Shown: one piece after another, positions 48,529 through 57,395 of the stretch
Layout: every line of letters begins with the position of its first letter
How positions within the stretch are numbered: the first letter of the stretch is position 1
Notes under the pieces: generated by a model
Told to the model about the DNA's origin: nothing
Seen by the model: the letters and a program-made list of their open reading frames with translations, nothing else
The model's database searches: none
Made by a program: the position numbers and the translations under genes
Assembly (NCBI GenBank): GCA_031177685.1
Contig: JAPSGI010000011.1
Coordinates: 1-64,000, forward strand
DNA: 64,000 bases
Direction: 5' to 3'
From: Solirubrobacteraceae bacterium
GTDB taxonomy: Bacteria; Actinomycetota; Thermoleophilia; Solirubrobacterales; Solirubrobacteraceae

Positions 48529-49806
48529 GTGGAAGCGCACCGGCTGACCGAGCTGGACTCGGGCGTGCGGGTCGTCACGGAGGAGGTTCCCTCCGTGCGA
48601 TCCGCCGCCCTCGGGTTCTGGGTCGGGACGGGCTCGTGCGCGGAGTCCGACGCGCAGGCCGGCCTGTCGCACCTCCTCGAGCACCTGCTGTTTCGCGGCT
48701 CCGAGCGCTTCGGCTCGACGGAGATCGACCAGATCTTCGACGGGATGGGCGCCGAGCTCAACGCGGGCACGGGCAAGGAGACCACCTCGGTCTACTCGCG
48801 CGTCCTGGACCGCCACCTCCCGCGCGCGCTGGAGGTCATGAGCGACATGGTGTGGCGGCCGGCGTTCGAGCAGGCGGACACCGAGCGCGAGGTGGTGCTC
48901 GAGGAGATCGCGATGTACGAGGACGATCCCCAGGACAAGGTGTTCGACGTGCTGGGCGAGGCGGTCTTCGGCGAGCATCCGCTGGGCCGCGCGATCATCG
49001 GCCGCGCGGACGTGGTGGCCAACACGCCGCTCCCGGACATCCGCGCCTTCCACGGCGCGCGCTACGTCCCGGCCAACGTGGTGGTGGCCGCGGCGGGCTC
49101 GGTCGACCACGACGCGCTCGTCGAGGCGGTCACGCGCTGGACCCCGGCCAGACCCGTCTCCGGCACGCTGGTCGACACGTCGGCCCCGGAGTACGAGGCG
49201 CGCGTGCGCTTCGAGCGCAAGGACACCGAGCAGTACCACGTGTGCCTGGGCGGGCCGGGCATCGCGCGCGACGACGACCGGCGCTTCGCGCTGCGCGTGC
49301 TGGACAACGTGATCGGCGGGACCTCGTCCTCGCGCCTGTTCCAGGAGGTGCGCGAGCGCCGGGGGCTCGCCTACAGCGTCTACTCCTTCTCCTCGCAGTA
49401 CGCGCGCACCGGGCAGTTCGGGATCTACCTGGGCACGCGCGAGGACAACCTCGCCCCGGCCCTGGAGATCGTCGGCGCCGAGCTCACGCGGCTGCGCCGC
49501 GAGTCGGCCACCGCGGCCGAGCTGGAGCGCTCCAAGGAGAACGTGAAGGGCCGCCTGGTGCTCTCGTTGGAGTCGACGACGTCGCGCATGAACCGCCTCG
49601 GCTCCTCGGTGCTCACCGGCGTCCCGCTGCTCTCGGTGGACGAGCTGATCGCCCGCATCGACGCGGTCACGCTCGACGACGTGGGCGCGCTGGCGGACGA
49701 CCTGCTGGACCCGGCGCGCCTGTCGGCGGCCGGCATCGGCCCGGACGAGGCGCTGTTTCGCTCCGCGCTGGGGACCGTCGCGACCACGGCGGTCGCGCCG
49801 GCATGA
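48529..49806 (+). CDS. M16-family zinc peptidase
   Basis: 425 residues from GTG 48529, 13 bases after pnp. HLLEHLLF (about 50-57) is the inverted zinc motif HxxEH, and the third ligand is in EREVVLEEI about 75 residues later. The second, inactive half has RGLAYSVYSF near residue 282, the C-terminal lobe signature. Members cut peptides, signal sequences or misfolded fragments. The neighbourhood pnp-M16-dapB is common in Gram-positive bacteria. Confidence 0.92.
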   Translation: MEAHRLTELDSGVRVVTEEVPSVRSAALGFWVGTGSCAESDAQAGLSHLLEHLLFRGSERFGSTEIDQIFDGMGAELNAGTGKETTSVYSRVLDRHLPRALEVMSDMVWRPAFEQADTEREVVLEEIAMYEDDPQDKVFDVLGEAVFGEHPLGRAIIGRADVVANTPLPDIRAFHGARYVPANVVVAAAGSVDHDALVEAVTRWTPARPVSGTLVDTSAPEYEARVRFERKDTEQYHVCLGGPGIARDDDRRFALRVLDNVIGGTSSSRLFQEVRERRGLAYSVYSFSSQYARTGQFGIYLGTREDNLAPALEIVGAELTRLRRESATAAELERSKENVKGRLVLSLESTTSRMNRLGSSVLTGVPLLSVDELIARIDAVTLDDVGALADDLLDPARLSAAGIGPDEALFRSALGTVATTAVAPA

Positions 49807-50444
49807 TCCGCGTGGCGGTGGCCGGCGCGGCGGGCCGGATGGGAGAGACGGTGTGCCGCGCCGTGGAGGGGGCGGGCGACATGGAGCTGACCGGCCGGGC
49901 CGACCCGCAGCTGGGCGTGGCGCTGGCCGACGTGCTGGGCGATGCCGAGGTGCTGGTCGACTTCACCCAGCCCGACACGATCGTGGAGAACGCGCGCGCG
50001 GCGGTGGCCGCGGGAGTGCACGTGGTCGTGGGGACGACGGGATTCGACCTCGACGAGCTGCGGGGCCTGGAGGGCGCCAACGTCTTCGTGGCGCCCAACT
50101 TCGCCATCGGGGCGGTCCTGATGATGCGCTTCGCCGCGGAGGCCTCGCGACACATGGCCAGGGCGCAGATCGTCGAGCTGCACCACGACCGCAAGCTCGA
50201 CGCCCCCTCCGGCACGGCCGCGCGCACGGCCGACCTGATGGAGGGCGACGTCCCGATCCACTCGGTGCGCCTGCCCGGGCTGGTCGCCCACCAGGAGGTC
50301 ATCCTGGGCGACGTGGGGCAGACGCTGACCATCCGCCACGACTCCATCGACCGCGAGTCGTTCATGCCGGGCGTGCTGCTGGCCGTGCGCAAGGTGGGCG
50401 CGCTGACCGAGTCGCCGGTCGTCGGCCTCGAGCACCTGTTGTAG
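49803..50444 (+). CDS. dapB: 4-Hydroxy-tetrahydrodipicolinate reductase
   Basis: 213 residues, overlapping the M16 gene (ATGA). The NAD(P) loop VAGAAGRMG, VVGTTGF, the NFAIGAVLM segment, the catalytic HHDRKLDAPSGTA (about 125-137, with the His and Lys) and the end RKVGALTESPVVG are all present. It reduces the DapA product in lysine and diaminopimelate synthesis. It is shorter than the usual 240-270, mostly through a compact NAD domain (residues 40-90). Confidence 0.93.
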   Translation: MIRVAVAGAAGRMGETVCRAVEGAGDMELTGRADPQLGVALADVLGDAEVLVDFTQPDTIVENARAAVAAGVHVVVGTTGFDLDELRGLEGANVFVAPNFAIGAVLMMRFAAEASRHMARAQIVELHHDRKLDAPSGTAARTADLMEGDVPIHSVRLPGLVAHQEVILGDVGQTLTIRHDSIDRESFMPGVLLAVRKVGALTESPVVGLEHLL

Positions 50445-50472
50445 GACCCCCGCCGCGGCGCTACGCTCGGTC

Positions 50473-50976
50473 GTGAGCGTGACGTTCACGTACTCGATCC
50501 TCGTAGTCGCCAGCCGGACCGCCGACTCCGACGAGCTGCGCGCCGCGCTCGGGGCCCACGCCGAGCGCCGCCCCACGCGGTTCACCCTGCTCGTCCCCGC
50601 GCCCGCGGCCGGGCCCGAGGGACGCACCGCGGGCCAGGAGGCGCTGGAGCGGGCGCTGGCCGCCCTGCGCGAGGCCGGCCTGGAGGTGGAGGGGCGCGTC
50701 GGCCACCACGACCCCTTCGACGCGGTCTGCGACGTGTGGGACCCCCAGCGCTTCGACGAGGTGATCGTCTCGACGCTGCCCGGCGCGGCGTCGCGCTGGC
50801 TGCGCGTGGACCTCCCGCACCGGATCGCGCGGCTGACCGACGTGCCGGTGACGCACGTGCTGGCCTCCGACCGGCGCGAGCCGGCGCTCACCGCGCCGCC
50901 CGAGCACGAGAAGCGCGGCATCCTGTCGCCGCTGAGCGTCCTGACGTGGGGCGGGACGCCGCGCGACGGCACGTAG
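50473..50976 (+). CDS. UspA-like small protein
   Basis: 167 residues from GTG 50473; GTG 50479 is an alternative. FTYSILVVASRTADSDEL, then VPAPAAGPEG, LEVEGRVGHHDP and FDEVIVSTLP follow the Rossmann-like order of universal stress proteins, without a clear ATP motif (GxxGxxG). The last 35 residues are polar. TACGCT ends 5 bases before the start. Identity is inferred from the fold pattern only. Confidence 0.6.
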   Translation: MSVTFTYSILVVASRTADSDELRAALGAHAERRPTRFTLLVPAPAAGPEGRTAGQEALERALAALREAGLEVEGRVGHHDPFDAVCDVWDPQRFDEVIVSTLPGAASRWLRVDLPHRIARLTDVPVTHVLASDRREPALTAPPEHEKRGILSPLSVLTWGGTPRDGT

Positions 50977-51012
50977 ACTCAAGCGCCCGCCCGTACGACA
51001 CAAGGAGCAGCC

Positions 51013-51432
51013 ATGGGATTCCTCGACAAGGCCAAGCAGGCGGCCCAGAACGCCCAGAAGGAAGGCGGGATCCTCGACAAGGCCAAGGACGCCGCCAAGC
51101 AGGCGCAGGAGAAGCTCGACGAGAAGCAGCGCGAGTTCAACCAGCGTCAGCAGGCCGGCTCGACGCCGCCGCCCACCGGCGCTCCGCCGGCCCCCGAGGC
51201 CGAGCCGGCCGCCCCGCCGTCCGCGGCCGAGGCCGCTCCGGGCGCGGAAACCCCGCCGCCCGCGCAGACCGCTCCGCCGGCCGCCGCGCAGCCGCCGGCC
51301 GCCGACGCGCCAACCACCGAGGCGCCCGCGCCGCCGGCGTCCCCGCCGTCGGACGGGGCCGAGGCGCCCGGCGCCGAACGCGACGACTACGAGCCGCCGA
51401 AGATGTCCAGCGGCGACCCGCTCGCAGGTTGA
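51013..51432 (+). CDS. Low-complexity Ala/Pro-rich protein
   Basis: 139 residues. Residues 1-47 form a charged, Ala/Lys/Gln-rich helix (LDKAKQAAQNAQKEGG, repeated as LDKAKDAAKQAQEK) typical of amphipathic or coiled-coil proteins that touch membranes. Residues 48-125 are almost entirely Ala, Pro, Glu and Thr. A good ribosome site (AAGGAG) precedes the ATG, and TAGACT at 50974-50979 may be its promoter. It overlaps the next gene by TTGA, so the two are probably used together. Confidence 0.6.
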   Translation: MGFLDKAKQAAQNAQKEGGILDKAKDAAKQAQEKLDEKQREFNQRQQAGSTPPPTGAPPAPEAEPAAPPSAAEAAPGAETPPPAQTAPPAAAQPPAADAPTTEAPAPPASPPSDGAEAPGAERDDYEPPKMSSGDPLAG

Positions 51433-51863
51433 GCTTCGACGTCGATCCCGCCGCCTTCGCCCGCACCGTCGCGCAGACGCCCGACGAGGCGCTGGCGGAG
51501 GGGATGGCGAGCGAGAACCGCGGGGCGATCCTCGACGAGATCTTCGCCCAGATGGAGCGCCGCTTCGACGCAACCCGCGGCGGCGACGTGGAGGCGACGA
51601 TCGACTGGAAGGTGCACGACCGGCCCGAGGGCGGCTACGACCACTACCGCGTGCGCATCGCCAGCGGCACCTGCCGGGTGGAGAAGGACCCGCAGGAGGG
51701 CGAGCCGCGCGTGACGTTCAAGGTCAAGCCGGTCGACTTCCTGCGGCTGGTGACCGGCAACGCGTCGGGACCGCAGCTCTTCCTCACCGGAAGGCTGAAG
51801 ATCGACGGCGACCTCATGTTCGCCGCGCGGGTCCAGAGCCTGTTCGAGATTCCCAGCGGGTAG
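51429..51863 (+). CDS. SCP2 sterol-carrier-domain protein
   Basis: 144 residues from TTG 51429, inside the previous stop codon (TTGA). ILDEIFAQMERRFDATRGGDVEATIDWKV in part and VTFKVKPVDFLRLVTGNASGPQLFLTGRLKIDGDL in part show the SCP2/sterol-carrier fold, which binds lipids or forms part of enzymes. The next ATG (51504) would cut into the fold's first helix. In the same genome as an Mce array it may be a lipid handler, but no direct link is visible. Confidence 0.8.
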   Translation: MSFDVDPAAFARTVAQTPDEALAEGMASENRGAILDEIFAQMERRFDATRGGDVEATIDWKVHDRPEGGYDHYRVRIASGTCRVEKDPQEGEPRVTFKVKPVDFLRLVTGNASGPQLFLTGRLKIDGDLMFAARVQSLFEIPSG

Positions 51864-51866
51864 CAT
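51861..51866 (+). promoter_or_regulatory. Candidate -10 box of dapA
   Basis: TAGCAT, whose first three bases are the stop of the SCP2 gene, ends 9 bases before the dapA ATG. Confidence 0.35.
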
Positions 51867-51875
51867 CGAGGGTCG

Positions 51876-52736
51876 ATGCCGGAACTGGGCGCCATCCTCA
51901 CGGCGATGGTCACCCCGTTCGATGCGCAGGGGCGCGTGGACGAGGAGGCGGCCGTCGAGCTCATGCAGCACCTGTCCGACCACGGGTCGGACGGGGTGGT
52001 GGTGTGCGGCACCACCGGGGAGGCGGCGACGCTGAGCGACGACGAGCACCTCGGACTGGTCGCGCTGGCCGTGCGCGAGATGGGCGACCGCCTGACGATC
52101 GTGGCCGGCACGGGCTCCAACGACACGCGCCACGCCGTCCACCTGACCGAGCGCGCGACCGAGCTGGGGGTGGACGCCACCCTGTCGGTGACGCCGTACT
52201 ACAACCGGCCCAACCGCCGGGGGATCGTGCGTCACTACGAGGAGGTCGCGCGGGCCACCGACAAGCCGATCCTGCTCTACAACATCCCCAGCCGCACCGG
52301 CACCAACATGCCTTCCGACCTGCTGGCCGAGCTGGCCCAGATCGAGGGCATCGAGGGCGTCAAGCAGGCCAACGACGACGAGCTCGGGCCGATCGACGGG
52401 CTGGCGCTCTACGCCGGCAACGACGGCACGCTCGCACGCACGCTCGACCTCGGCGGCCCCGGGGGGATCCTCGTCTCCAGCCACGTCGTGGGCGACGAGA
52501 TGCGCCGGATGGTGGACGAGCCCGAGAACCGCGCCGAGATCGACGCCTCGCTGCGCGACGTCTACGACACGCTGTTCATGACGGCGAACCCGATCTGCAC
52601 GAAGGCCGCGCTGAACCTGCTCGGGATCCGGGTGGGCGGCCTGCGCCTCCCGCTCGTGGAGGCCGACGAAGAGGAGACGGCGGCCGTGCGCGCCATGCTG
52701 GCGCGCCACGGCTTGCTCGAGACCGCCGCCACGTGA
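51876..52736 (+). CDS. dapA: 4-Hydroxy-tetrahydrodipicolinate synthase
   Basis: 286 residues forming the DapA TIM barrel: GTTGEAATLS (about 45-54), SVTPYYNRPNRRG with the catalytic Tyr (about 101-113), YNIPSRTG, and the Schiff-base Lys in EGVKQAN (about 160-166). It condenses pyruvate with aspartate semialdehyde. dapB, dapA and RNase J in series match the Gram-positive arrangement. It overlaps the RNase J gene by GTGA. Confidence 0.94.
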   Translation: MPELGAILTAMVTPFDAQGRVDEEAAVELMQHLSDHGSDGVVVCGTTGEAATLSDDEHLGLVALAVREMGDRLTIVAGTGSNDTRHAVHLTERATELGVDATLSVTPYYNRPNRRGIVRHYEEVARATDKPILLYNIPSRTGTNMPSDLLAELAQIEGIEGVKQANDDELGPIDGLALYAGNDGTLARTLDLGGPGGILVSSHVVGDEMRRMVDEPENRAEIDASLRDVYDTLFMTANPICTKAALNLLGIRVGGLRLPLVEADEEETAAVRAMLARHGLLETAAT

Positions 52737-54400
52737 GCGCGCTGCGGATCCTCCCCCTCGGGGGCCTCGGCGAGATCGGGAAGAACATGACCGTCGTCGA
52801 GTACGACGGCCGGATCGTCCTGGTCGATGTCGGCCTGCGGTTCCCCACCGCGGACATGATGGGCATCGACCTGGTGCTCCCGGACTTCGCGTACCTGCGC
52901 GACCGCGTGGACGACATCGAGGGGATCGTGGTCACGCACGGCCACGAGGACCACCTGGGCTGCCTGCCCTGGCTGCTGCGCGAGCTGGGCGAGACCAGCA
53001 TCCCGGCCGTCTACGGCGGGCGCCTGACCATGGCCATGGCGCGCTCCAAGCTCGACGAGCACAAGCTGCGCGAGACGCCGCTGGAGGACGTCAAGCCCGG
53101 CGAGCAGATCGACCTCGGGCCGTTCTCGATGGAGCTCATCCACATGACGCACTCCATCCCCGACTCGATGGCCGTGGCGCTGACCACCGAGCTGGGCACC
53201 GTGCTGGTCACCGGCGACTACAAGTTCGACCAGACGCCGGTGGATGGCGTGCCGGCCGACGTGTCGCGGCTGGCCGAGCTGGGACGCGACGGCGTGCTGG
53301 TGCTGTGCGGGGACTCCACCAACGTGGACCGCCCGGGGTTCTCGCCCTCGGAGTCCGGCGTGGGGCCGCACCTGGAGGACGTCTTCTCGCGCTGCGAGGG
53401 GCGGATCGTGGTGACGAGCTTCGCCTCCAACATCCACCGCGTCCAGCAGGTGATCGACGCCGCCGCCGCCCTGGGGCGCAAGGTCGCGCTGGTCGGGCGC
53501 TCGATGCGCAAGAACGTGAACATCGGCCGTCAGCTCGGGCACATCGAGGTCCCGGAGGGCCTGCTCTTGCCGCCGCGCGAGATCGACGACTTCCCCGACC
53601 ACAAGGTCGTGGTGATCTCCACCGGGTCCCAGGGCGAACCGCTGTCCGCGCTGCGCCGGATGGCGCACCGCGACCATCCCCAGGTCGAGCTGCACAACGG
53701 CGACACGGTGGTGTTCTCCGCCACGCCGATCCCCGGCAACGAGCGCGCGGTCAACGAGACCGTCGACCGGCTCTACCACATCGGCTGCGACGTGATCACG
53801 GCGCGCGACGCGCCCGTGCACGCGTCCGGGCACGGCTACGCCGAGGAGGTCAAGCTGATGCTCAACCTGGTGCGGCCGCGCTACGTCTTCCCCTTCCACG
53901 GCGACCACAAGCGCATCCACCTGCACGGCCAGCTCGCCGAGGCGGTGGGCATCGAGTCCGACGCGATCTTCAAGGGCGAGAACGGGCTGCCGCTCGAGGT
54001 CGACGAACGCGGCGCGCGGTTCGCGGCGCACGAGCAGTCGGGGATGATCTTCGTGGACGGCGTGGACCTCGGCGACCCCGCCGACGTCGCGCTGCGCGAC
54101 CGGCGCATGCTCTCCGCCGACGGCATCTTCGTGGTGGTGGCGACGGTGTCCGAGCAGGACGGGGAGTCGGTGGCGCCGCCCGAGGTGATCTTCCGCGGCG
54201 TGCCCGCGCAGGACGAGCCCGACGACGCGCTGGTGGACGAGATCTGCGACGTCGTGGAGGCGTCGCTGGACCGCGCGGCCAGGGACGAGATCCGCGAGAT
54301 CGACCTCCTCCAGCAGCTGCTCCACGACGATCTCGCCGCGTTCGTGTACGAGCGCCTCCGGCGGCGGCCCATGGTCCTGCCGGTGGTCGTCGAGGTCTAG
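52733..54400 (+). CDS. rnj: Ribonuclease J
   Basis: 555 residues from GTG 52733. A metallo-beta-lactamase domain with THGHEDHLG (about 66-74) and a beta-CASP insertion (DSTNVDRPG, TSFASNIHR), then the C-terminal domain. It has 5'-exonuclease and endonuclease activity on mRNA and rRNA and cooperates with PNPase in decay. It shares the stop tetranucleotide CTAG with the opposite membrane-protein gene. Confidence 0.94.
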   Translation: MSALRILPLGGLGEIGKNMTVVEYDGRIVLVDVGLRFPTADMMGIDLVLPDFAYLRDRVDDIEGIVVTHGHEDHLGCLPWLLRELGETSIPAVYGGRLTMAMARSKLDEHKLRETPLEDVKPGEQIDLGPFSMELIHMTHSIPDSMAVALTTELGTVLVTGDYKFDQTPVDGVPADVSRLAELGRDGVLVLCGDSTNVDRPGFSPSESGVGPHLEDVFSRCEGRIVVTSFASNIHRVQQVIDAAAALGRKVALVGRSMRKNVNIGRQLGHIEVPEGLLLPPREIDDFPDHKVVVISTGSQGEPLSALRRMAHRDHPQVELHNGDTVVFSATPIPGNERAVNETVDRLYHIGCDVITARDAPVHASGHGYAEEVKLMLNLVRPRYVFPFHGDHKRIHLHGQLAEAVGIESDAIFKGENGLPLEVDERGARFAAHEQSGMIFVDGVDLGDPADVALRDRRMLSADGIFVVVATVSEQDGESVAPPEVIFRGVPAQDEPDDALVDEICDVVEASLDRAARDEIREIDLLQQLLHDDLAAFVYERLRRRPMVLPVVVEV

Positions 54401-55035
54401 GCGCCGGCCCAGCCGGCGGCGCGCAGCGTCTCGCGCACCGCGGCCTCGAAGGCCAGGCAGGCGATGGCGAAGCCGGGGGTGAGCGCCAGCGCGGTGGCGC
54501 GGCGCCCGCGGGCGAGCAGGAGGACGGCGGCGACGCCCGCGATCAGCTCGGCGGCGAGGACCGGCTGCGCCCACGACGCGTCCCAGATTGCCTGCAGCAG
54601 CAGCGCCTCGCCGATCAGCGCGCCGGCCAGGGCGGCGGCGCCGGCCGCGGCAGCCACGGAGCGACCGCCGCGGCGCCACACGAAGCCGGCCGCGCCGAAC
54701 CCCCCGCCGATCGCCAGCCCGGCCGCCGACCACGCGACGGCCATCGCCGCGCCGTAGCGCATGCCCTGGGTGGGAAGGGAGAGCTCGGACACCGCGTGGT
54801 GCAGGGCGAACACCGAGTAGTAGGCGAGGGTGCCGGCCACGATCGCGACGGCGCCCGCGGCGATCGCCTCGCCGCGGGTGCGGGCCAGCGCTCCTGCCGC
54901 GAACGCAGCGGCCAGCCAGGGGCCGCCGAGGCTGGCCAGCCAGTACGCCTCGCCGGGGAGGGTGTGCGCGTAGCGCGCGGCGACCCCCACGAGGACGCCG
55001 AGGAGCAGGCCGGCGAGCGGGGCACGCGGGCTCAC
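54397..55035 (-). CDS. Multi-pass membrane protein of unknown function
   Basis: 212 residues from a GTG that overlaps the histidine kinase stop (GTGA). Five or six hydrophobic segments lie at about 6-24, 34-50, 58-77, 91-116, 121-142 and 148-168, with short basic loops (RTRGE, RRGGRS). No transporter motif is visible. Being the third gene of the two-component operon, it may be its target or a sensor partner. Confidence 0.75.
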   Translation of the reverse strand: MSPRAPLAGLLLGVLVGVAARYAHTLPGEAYWLASLGGPWLAAAFAAGALARTRGEAIAAGAVAIVAGTLAYYSVFALHHAVSELSLPTQGMRYGAAMAVAWSAAGLAIGGGFGAAGFVWRRGGRSVAAAAGAAALAGALIGEALLLQAIWDASWAQPVLAAELIAGVAAVLLLARGRRATALALTPGFAIACLAFEAAVRETLRAAGWAGA

Positions 55036-56480
55036 GCCGGCACCGGCTCCCGGGCGGTCGCCGCGCCGGCCGGCAGGCGCACCTCGAAGCGCGTGCCGCC
55101 GCCGGGCGGCGCGTCCAGCGTCACCGAGCCGCCGTGGGACTCCGCGACCGCCTGGACTATCGCCAGGCCCAGCCCGGACGAGCCGGCGCGGTCCCCCGCG
55201 CCGCGCACGAAGCGGTCGAAGACGTGGGGCGCCAGCTGCGGCGCGATCCCGGGGCCGTCGTCGGCCACCGTGAGGACGACCTCGCTCCCGTCGCGGCGCA
55301 CCGCCGCGTCGACCGCCGTGCCCGGCGGCGTGTGGCGCAGCGCGTTCTCGATCAGGTTGCCCGCGAGGCGGTGCAGGTCGTCGCGCGTCCCGCTGACGAT
55401 CGCGCGGTCCGCATCCACGGTCAGCCGGTGCTCGCGCGCGAGCGGGCCGAGCTCGGCGGCCGCGTCGGTCAGCACGGCGCCCAGGTCGAGCGGCGCGCGC
55501 GGCGCCTCGCGTCCCGCGTCGGTCCGGGCCAGCAGCAGCAGGTCGGCCACCAGGCGGCGCATGCGCCGCGAGCTGCGCAGCGCCGAGCCCGCGGCGTCGG
55601 CGAGCTCGCCGGATTCCAGCTGCTCGGACAGCAGCTCCAGGTTGGCCAGGACGCTGGTCAGCGGCGTGCGCAGCTCGTGGGAGGCGTCGGCCACGAAAGT
55701 CCGCTGGCGCTCCAGCATGGCCTCGGTCTCGTCGCGCGCCTCGCCGAGCGCGAGCAGCATCTCCTCGAGCGTGCGCGCCAGCTCGGCGACCTCGTCCTTG
55801 GCCTCGGGATGGGGAACGCGCAGCGACGGGTCGCGGGTCTGGGCGATCTCGCGCGCGGCTCTGGTGAGCGCGGCGATCGGCCGCATGGCGCGCCGCGCGG
55901 TGGCCAGGCCGGCCAGCAGCGCGAGGAGCGTCCCGCCCAGAACCCCGAGCGCGAGGAAGAAGCGCACCTTGCGCGTGGTCTCCTTGACGTCGGACAGCGG
56001 GCGCGCGTACTGCAGCACGGCCTGTCCCAGCGGCGGCACCGGGATCACGCGCGACTCGACGCGGTAGCCCGCGATCTCGGCGGTGTCCGCGCGGGGGATC
56101 CCGAAGTCGGGGGCTCCGCTGGTGCGGCACAGCAGCACGCCGTCCAGGGTGGTGACGCGGATCTCGGCGCTGTCGGCGCTGCCGTAGACGTCGAGGTCGG
56201 GGCCGCGGCAAGTGGGACGGGCCCCGGGCCGGACCTCGAGGCGCTCGCGCAGGTCGGTCGCCGCGGCGCGCACCTGCTCGTCGAAGTCGTCGCGGATCTG
56301 GCGCGTCGTCAGCACGCCCACGATCACCGCGAAGCCGCACAGGATGACCGCCGTCAGGACCGCCGAGCCGCCGGCCAGCCGCCAGCGGATGGGGATCCGC
56401 CGGTAGGCCCGGACGAGCCGCCTAGGCGCGGAGGACGTAGCCCGCGCCGCGGATCGTATGTAGGAGGCGGGGTTCGCCAT
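55032..56480 (-). CDS. Sensor histidine kinase (HAMP, HisKA, HATPase)
   Basis: 482 residues. Two membrane segments (about 36-62 and 176-200) flank an extracytoplasmic sensor of about 110 residues with two cysteines (PTCRGP, LLCRTS). HAMP follows, then His268 in DASHELRTPLTSV, the N box NLIENALRHT, G1 DDGPGIAP and G2 SSGLGLAIVQ. It phosphorylates the response regulator encoded upstream. The only possible start in frame is ATG 56480, which overlaps that gene by 59 bases. Confidence 0.92.
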   Translation of the reverse strand: MANPASYIRSAARATSSAPRRLVRAYRRIPIRWRLAGGSAVLTAVILCGFAVIVGVLTTRQIRDDFDEQVRAAATDLRERLEVRPGARPTCRGPDLDVYGSADSAEIRVTTLDGVLLCRTSGAPDFGIPRADTAEIAGYRVESRVIPVPPLGQAVLQYARPLSDVKETTRKVRFFLALGVLGGTLLALLAGLATARRAMRPIAALTRAAREIAQTRDPSLRVPHPEAKDEVAELARTLEEMLLALGEARDETEAMLERQRTFVADASHELRTPLTSVLANLELLSEQLESGELADAAGSALRSSRRMRRLVADLLLLARTDAGREAPRAPLDLGAVLTDAAAELGPLAREHRLTVDADRAIVSGTRDDLHRLAGNLIENALRHTPPGTAVDAAVRRDGSEVVLTVADDGPGIAPQLAPHVFDRFVRGAGDRAGSSGLGLAIVQAVAESHGGSVTLDAPPGGGTRFEVRLPAGAATAREPVPA

Positions 56481-57108
56481 CGGCTTCCAGCTTGCGCCGC
56501 AGGTTGGAGACGAAGACCTCGATCGTGTTGGTGACCGAGAAGGGGTCGTAGCCCCACACCTCGTCCAGGAGTCGCTGCCGCGAGATCACGATGCGCTCGT
56601 TGCGCATGAGGTACTCCAGCAGCTCGAATTCGCGCTGCGTGAGCTCGACGTCGCGCTCGCTGCGGCGGACCTCGTGCGTGTCGGGGTTGAGCATCAGGTC
56701 GCCCACCACGAGCGGCGCGCTGCCGCGCGGGGGCCGGCGGCGCAGCAGCGCGCGCAGGCGCGCCAGCAGCTCCTGGCGCTCGAACGGCTTGACCAGGTAG
56801 TCGTCGGCGCCGGAGTCCAGGCCCTCCACGCGCGCCTCGACCGCGTCGCGCGCGGTGAGCATGAGGATCGGCGTGTCGTCGCGCCGGCGCAGCTCGCGGG
56901 CGACGTCGATGCCGTCCAGTCCCGGGAGCCCCAGGTCCAGCACGACGAGGTCGGGCAGATAGGAGTGCGCGACCTCCAGCGCCGCGTTGCCGTCGCCCGT
57001 CGTCCTGACCTCGTAGCCCTCCATGCGCAGCGAGCGCTGCAGCACTTCGGCGATCGCCTCGTCGTCCTCCACGACGAGCACGCGCGGAGAGCGTCCGTAG
57101 TCGTCCAT
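56422..57108 (-). CDS. OmpR-family response regulator
   Basis: 228 residues. The receiver domain has the acidic pair EDD (14-16), the phosphorylated Asp58 in LVVLDLGLPG, and Lys near 108 in YLVKPFER. The C-terminal winged helix (ELTQREFELLEYLMRN, TIEVFVSNLRRKLEADG) binds DNA. It resembles the MprA/TcrA group. TACCCT on the minus strand at 57116-57121 lies 7 bases before the ATG, so the message may be leaderless. Confidence 0.94.
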   Translation of the reverse strand: MDDYGRSPRVLVVEDDEAIAEVLQRSLRMEGYEVRTTGDGNAALEVAHSYLPDLVVLDLGLPGLDGIDVARELRRRDDTPILMLTARDAVEARVEGLDSGADDYLVKPFERQELLARLRALLRRRPPRGSAPLVVGDLMLNPDTHEVRRSERDVELTQREFELLEYLMRNERIVISRQRLLDEVWGYDPFSVTNTIEVFVSNLRRKLEADGEPRLLHTIRGAGYVLRA

Positions 57109-57115
57109 GCGCCGA

Positions 57116-57121
57116 AGGGTA
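57116..57121 (-). promoter_or_regulatory. Candidate -10 box of the two-component operon
   Basis: On the minus strand TACCCT ends 7 bases before the response-regulator ATG. Confidence 0.4.
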
Positions 57122-57181
57122 CGCGGGAAGCGCCCGCGCTCCCGCGATTTTTACGCCCGGCTTAGACGCCGCGCGCAGCCC

Positions 57182-57349
57182 TCAGCTGGACTTCTTGCCG
57201 CCCTTCTTGCCGCCCTTCTTGGAGGCGGCGTTGCCCGAGCCGGCGTTGGCGTTGGAGATCTTCGCGGCGCGCTCCTTGCTCATGCCCTTCTTGCGCAGCC
57301 CTTCGTACTGCTTGTCCTTCTTGACGCTGGGACCGTGGTCCTTGGCCAT
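57182..57349 (-). CDS. Small Lys-rich conserved protein
   Basis: A 55-residue protein with a perfect ribosome site (AGGAGGTGAT) before its ATG. Its first half, AKDHGPSVKKDKQYEGLRKKG, then MSKERAAKISNA, follows a small actinobacterial family (DUF7218-like, from memory) found alone as short ORFs. The C-terminus is a KKGGKKGGKK repeat and could bind nucleic acid. Function unknown. It lies between the PfpI gene and the response regulator on the same strand. Confidence 0.75.
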   Translation of the reverse strand: MAKDHGPSVKKDKQYEGLRKKGMSKERAAKISNANAGSGNAASKKGGKKGGKKSS

Positions 57350-57395
57350 GTGGGAATCACCTCCTGGGGGAGGGTCTTCCCCGCAAACGAACGGT

